From positions 93,336 to 151,322 of the forward strand of contig BFEA01000712.1 of the NCBI GenBank assembly GCA_003427395.1: 57,987 nt of DNA, in the 5' to 3' direction. This document shows positions 55,801 to 57,987 of this stretch, one piece after another. This DNA is from Chara braunii. Lineage: Eukaryota; Streptophyta; Charophyceae; Charales; Characeae. The translations under genes and the position numbers were made by a program. The notes under the pieces were generated by a model that saw nothing but the letters and a program-made list of their open reading frames with translations, was not told where the DNA came from and made no database searches. Each line of letters opens with the position of its first letter. Positions within the stretch are counted from its first letter, which is position 1.

Positions 55801-56990
55801 GTGGGTTGCACGTCATTGTGATGAAAATATCAGGAGGGTCGTATTCTTTGACGGTAGCCATGGAATCTTGATATCGACGGTGCAAATCATGCGGACCGCC
55901 GGTGAATGTGCCAGGCAGGATGATGCGTTGACCTATTGTTTTCGGTCTTGTCATATTGCATCATGTGATCACGAAGGTTTTGATAAAGGTCAATTCGGAT
56001 TTTCGTTTGGTGCAATCGATCGTAGAGAAGTCGGTCATTTTCGATTTTCGCATTAGCCATCCAAACGTATTCTTGGAAAAGGCGTGATGCCCGGAATAAT
56101 GTTGTGCGTTCGGTCGCACGTGTATTGAGGTGGAACGCATAAAACTCACGTACAGTGATTCGTCGAGCATTAAGGTTATCTTCATCATGTGTGCCAATAG
56201 TCCATCCGTCTTCACCTTAGGGGAAAAAGAGTACATAGTGCAGCGGATCAAAAGCGTGATTTGTTTCGGGAATCTAACGAATGTCGTCGCCTCGACGGTG
56301 AATTGTAATTTCACGGTTAACAGGTTCATCGTGCATAAGCAAGCAAATTTTCCGCAGACCTTGGGACCTATTGTACCGTCGCTCGTGCTCGCCAGCTGGT
56401 TGGACGTCTGGATTAATGACGATGTGGCGGTCACCGATTACATCTTCAGGTAGCTCGGATACGGTTAGAAAGTCACGCACCCAAACGTTGCATCTAATTT
56501 GCGTAGAAGGCTTTTAATACGTTGAACAACGGCGAGGGGCATATCAGGCGGCAAATCGAATCTGGCCAAACGTATTATAGTTGCACCGTGGTCGTCCTAT
56601 GGATCATATATGTAAAGCTGTACGAAAGCCGGCTCGTGATGTTGTTCCGGGAACAAAGGGCCAAGGTTGTGGTGGAGTTGACCTGTGATTCAGAGCATGC
56701 CTGGCCAAGGACCCGACGGCACATGCGGCTCTTGGACAATTTGCGATGCAAGTGCAAGTGCATTATTGAATTCGCGGGTTCATGAGCGAAGGAGTCTCCC
56801 TTGCGGATTGTCAGTTTTCCACAAATGGAGAATCTCGTAAGTCGGCGTTCTGTCCGGAGGGTATTCCCAGAGCGACGGGCGAATCGCACCTCGATGGCAG
56901 CAAAGGGTGGTCCAAGCATGTTTGTATTGCCATTTCAAGGCAGCGCAATGTGGACAGGGTGTTCTGTGACCTAAGGCTACAATGTCAATT
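52841..56990 (-). pseudogene. Helitron Rep-helicase (RepHel), broken
   Basis: About 1380 codons on the minus strand, the usual RepHel size. The N-terminal zinc-like CPHCAALKW (about 56940-56962) is followed by FVQLYIYDP and GEDGW. The Rep nuclease has FITMTCNPHWPEI and the HUH motif GLPHSHIVV (55601-55630), with a YMFEY tyrosine motif near 55200. The PIF1-like helicase has Walker A AQSGTGKT (54121-54143), DEAP (near 53895), GDFRQILPV (near 53780), RNIAMRNGLCNGTRLIV and AITINKSQGQS. At least eight premature stops (56780, 56690, 56597, 56274, 56217, 55511, 55238, 54219) and frameshifts near 55960, 54250 and 53550 make it dead. Confidence 0.9.
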
Positions 56991-56999
56991 CCACTATGC

Positions 57000-57390
57000 G
57001 CGAAAATGAGGGTCAGCGTGTGCAGGCGTGCGCTATTAATGTGGGGCGAAATGTTTTCAACATGTCTTTCCCGATAACGGCGTTGTCATTCTGCATGTCG
57101 TACACGAGGTCTCCGTTCCGCAGTGTGTGACGGTCCAGCTGAAAGAAATAATGTACAGGAAGAGGAAAAAGAAAAGAAAAACACGCAAAGAGCAATGAAG
57201 AGACAGGCGCAAGCACAAACAAAGATCAGATCATTTTTTCCACATTCAAAAGAGTTGGTGCGTAGGTTCATGTTCGCAGACGTTTCTATTGCAGGCGTTT
57301 TACAAGAGTACTGATATTGAGAAAAAGAATGAGAAGAGTTGACGACGGAATGAACGGGAACGGGATACAGACGTGTCGTCGCTCCGTGGT
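57000..57390. other. Upstream of RepHel, no gene seen
   Basis: AT-rich sequence with short open frames and no recognisable domain. The Helitron 5' terminus should lie here or further right but was not identified. Confidence 0.4.
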
Positions 57391-57394
57391 AGTG

Positions 57395-57397
57395 CTT

Positions 57398-57429
<32 letters not shown>

Positions 57430-57987
57430 GAGAGAGAGGGAGGAAGAGAGAGCAATCAATAGATCTATGATGCGGCCATCAAGAAAAAGAAAAAGAAAAA
57501 AAAAAAAGATGTCTGGGGAGGGATTGCAATCAAGACTATGTATTGATGACAAAAAAAAAAAAAAAAAAAAAAGTTTTGCCGCTCGATTGGTCGCTTGATT
57601 GATAGATTGACCAAGAGAGCAAAACACATTCATTCATTGAATTGTTGATCAAGTGAGTGGGCAATATCTTTCTTCCGAACAGGATGTGGATGTGTTGTCC
57701 CTTCGCTCGCTAAAAAAAATAAAAAAATAAAAAAATAATAAAATAAAATAAAAAATCCGGCAAGGGGCTGCAATCAGGACAATGCATTGACGATCGGGAA
57801 AAAAAGAGAAAAAAAAAACAATTCCGTTTGCTCAGTTGTTTGATGGAATTTTTTGGTGGGAATGTTGTGCCGTTAAACAAAGAGAGAGATAGAGAAAAAG
57901 AGAGACAGAGAGTGAGAAAGGGAGAGCGATCAACCAGTGTTCGATGACGAGGCCCCAAAAAAAAAAAAAAAAAAAAAATAACAACAA
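57395..57987. repeat. GA-rich and A-rich degenerate tandem repeats
   Basis: (GA)n and GATAGA at 57400-57460, A runs at 57498-57508, 57551-57572 and 57957-57978, and AAAAT repeats at 57712-57754. Related blocks recur: GGGAGGGATTGCAATCAAGA (57517) with GGCAAGGGGCTGCAATCAGG (57759), and GAGAGCAATCAA (57447) with GAGAGCGATCAA (57921). No gene. Confidence 0.8.

Overview
This is eukaryotic, repeat-dominated nuclear DNA with no convincing host gene. Domain order, tRNA-Asp-type primer sites and the wording of the integrase and RNase H regions point to a streptophyte. They recall retroelements I associate with the charophyte alga Chara braunii; that identification is from memory and was not checked. 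Almost everything belongs to one Ty3/gypsy-like retroelement family, plus a decayed Helitron and a possible LINE remnant.

The family is recognised by its long terminal repeats (LTRs). They begin with TGTCGG followed by a short GAATACCC...GGGTAT hairpin, and they end in CGACA. Where the 5' LTR is preserved, a two-base GG spacer and a primer site for tRNA-Asp follow. Six LTRs or LTR pieces are visible: 1-1821 (+, 3' part), 1950-14763 (+, split by an insertion), 2353-7028 (-, solo LTR nested in the previous one), 23985-29915 (+), 32608-41827 (+) and 46221-49444 (-). Their lengths run from about 3.2 to 9.2 kb, which is very large for LTRs.

A degraded plus-strand coding region (14.7-22.6 kb) lies between LTRs 1950-14763 and 23985-29915. 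In order it carries a gag tail with a zinc knuckle, protease, reverse transcriptase, RNase H, integrase, and then an unexpected second gag-like ORF with its own zinc knuckle. A second, minus-strand element has its LTR at 46.2-49.4 kb, primer site at 46199-46218, the gag N-terminus at 45751-43255, and the rest of gag plus a protease start at 32607-30460. Its gag frame is open right up to the head of the plus-strand LTR at 32608, so it appears to have been split by that insertion. The far right (51.7-57.0 kb) is a minus-strand Helitron with a broken Rep-helicase gene and a second, unrecognised ORF.

The most unusual content lies inside the LTRs. (1) Three plus-strand LTRs carry, at matching distances from their heads, a cassette of two tRNA-like modules followed by a U6 snRNA-like sequence, ending in a T run in two of the three; the nested solo LTR carries a U6 3' end. 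This looks like an embedded Pol III-type unit. (2) Further in, two LTRs carry tandem arrays of about 60-bp units. Each unit is a hairpin whose arms differ from unit to unit but stay complementary, while the loop core is uniform within an array and different between arrays. Both features suggest a structured RNA or DNA role for these giant LTRs and are the best candidates for something undescribed.
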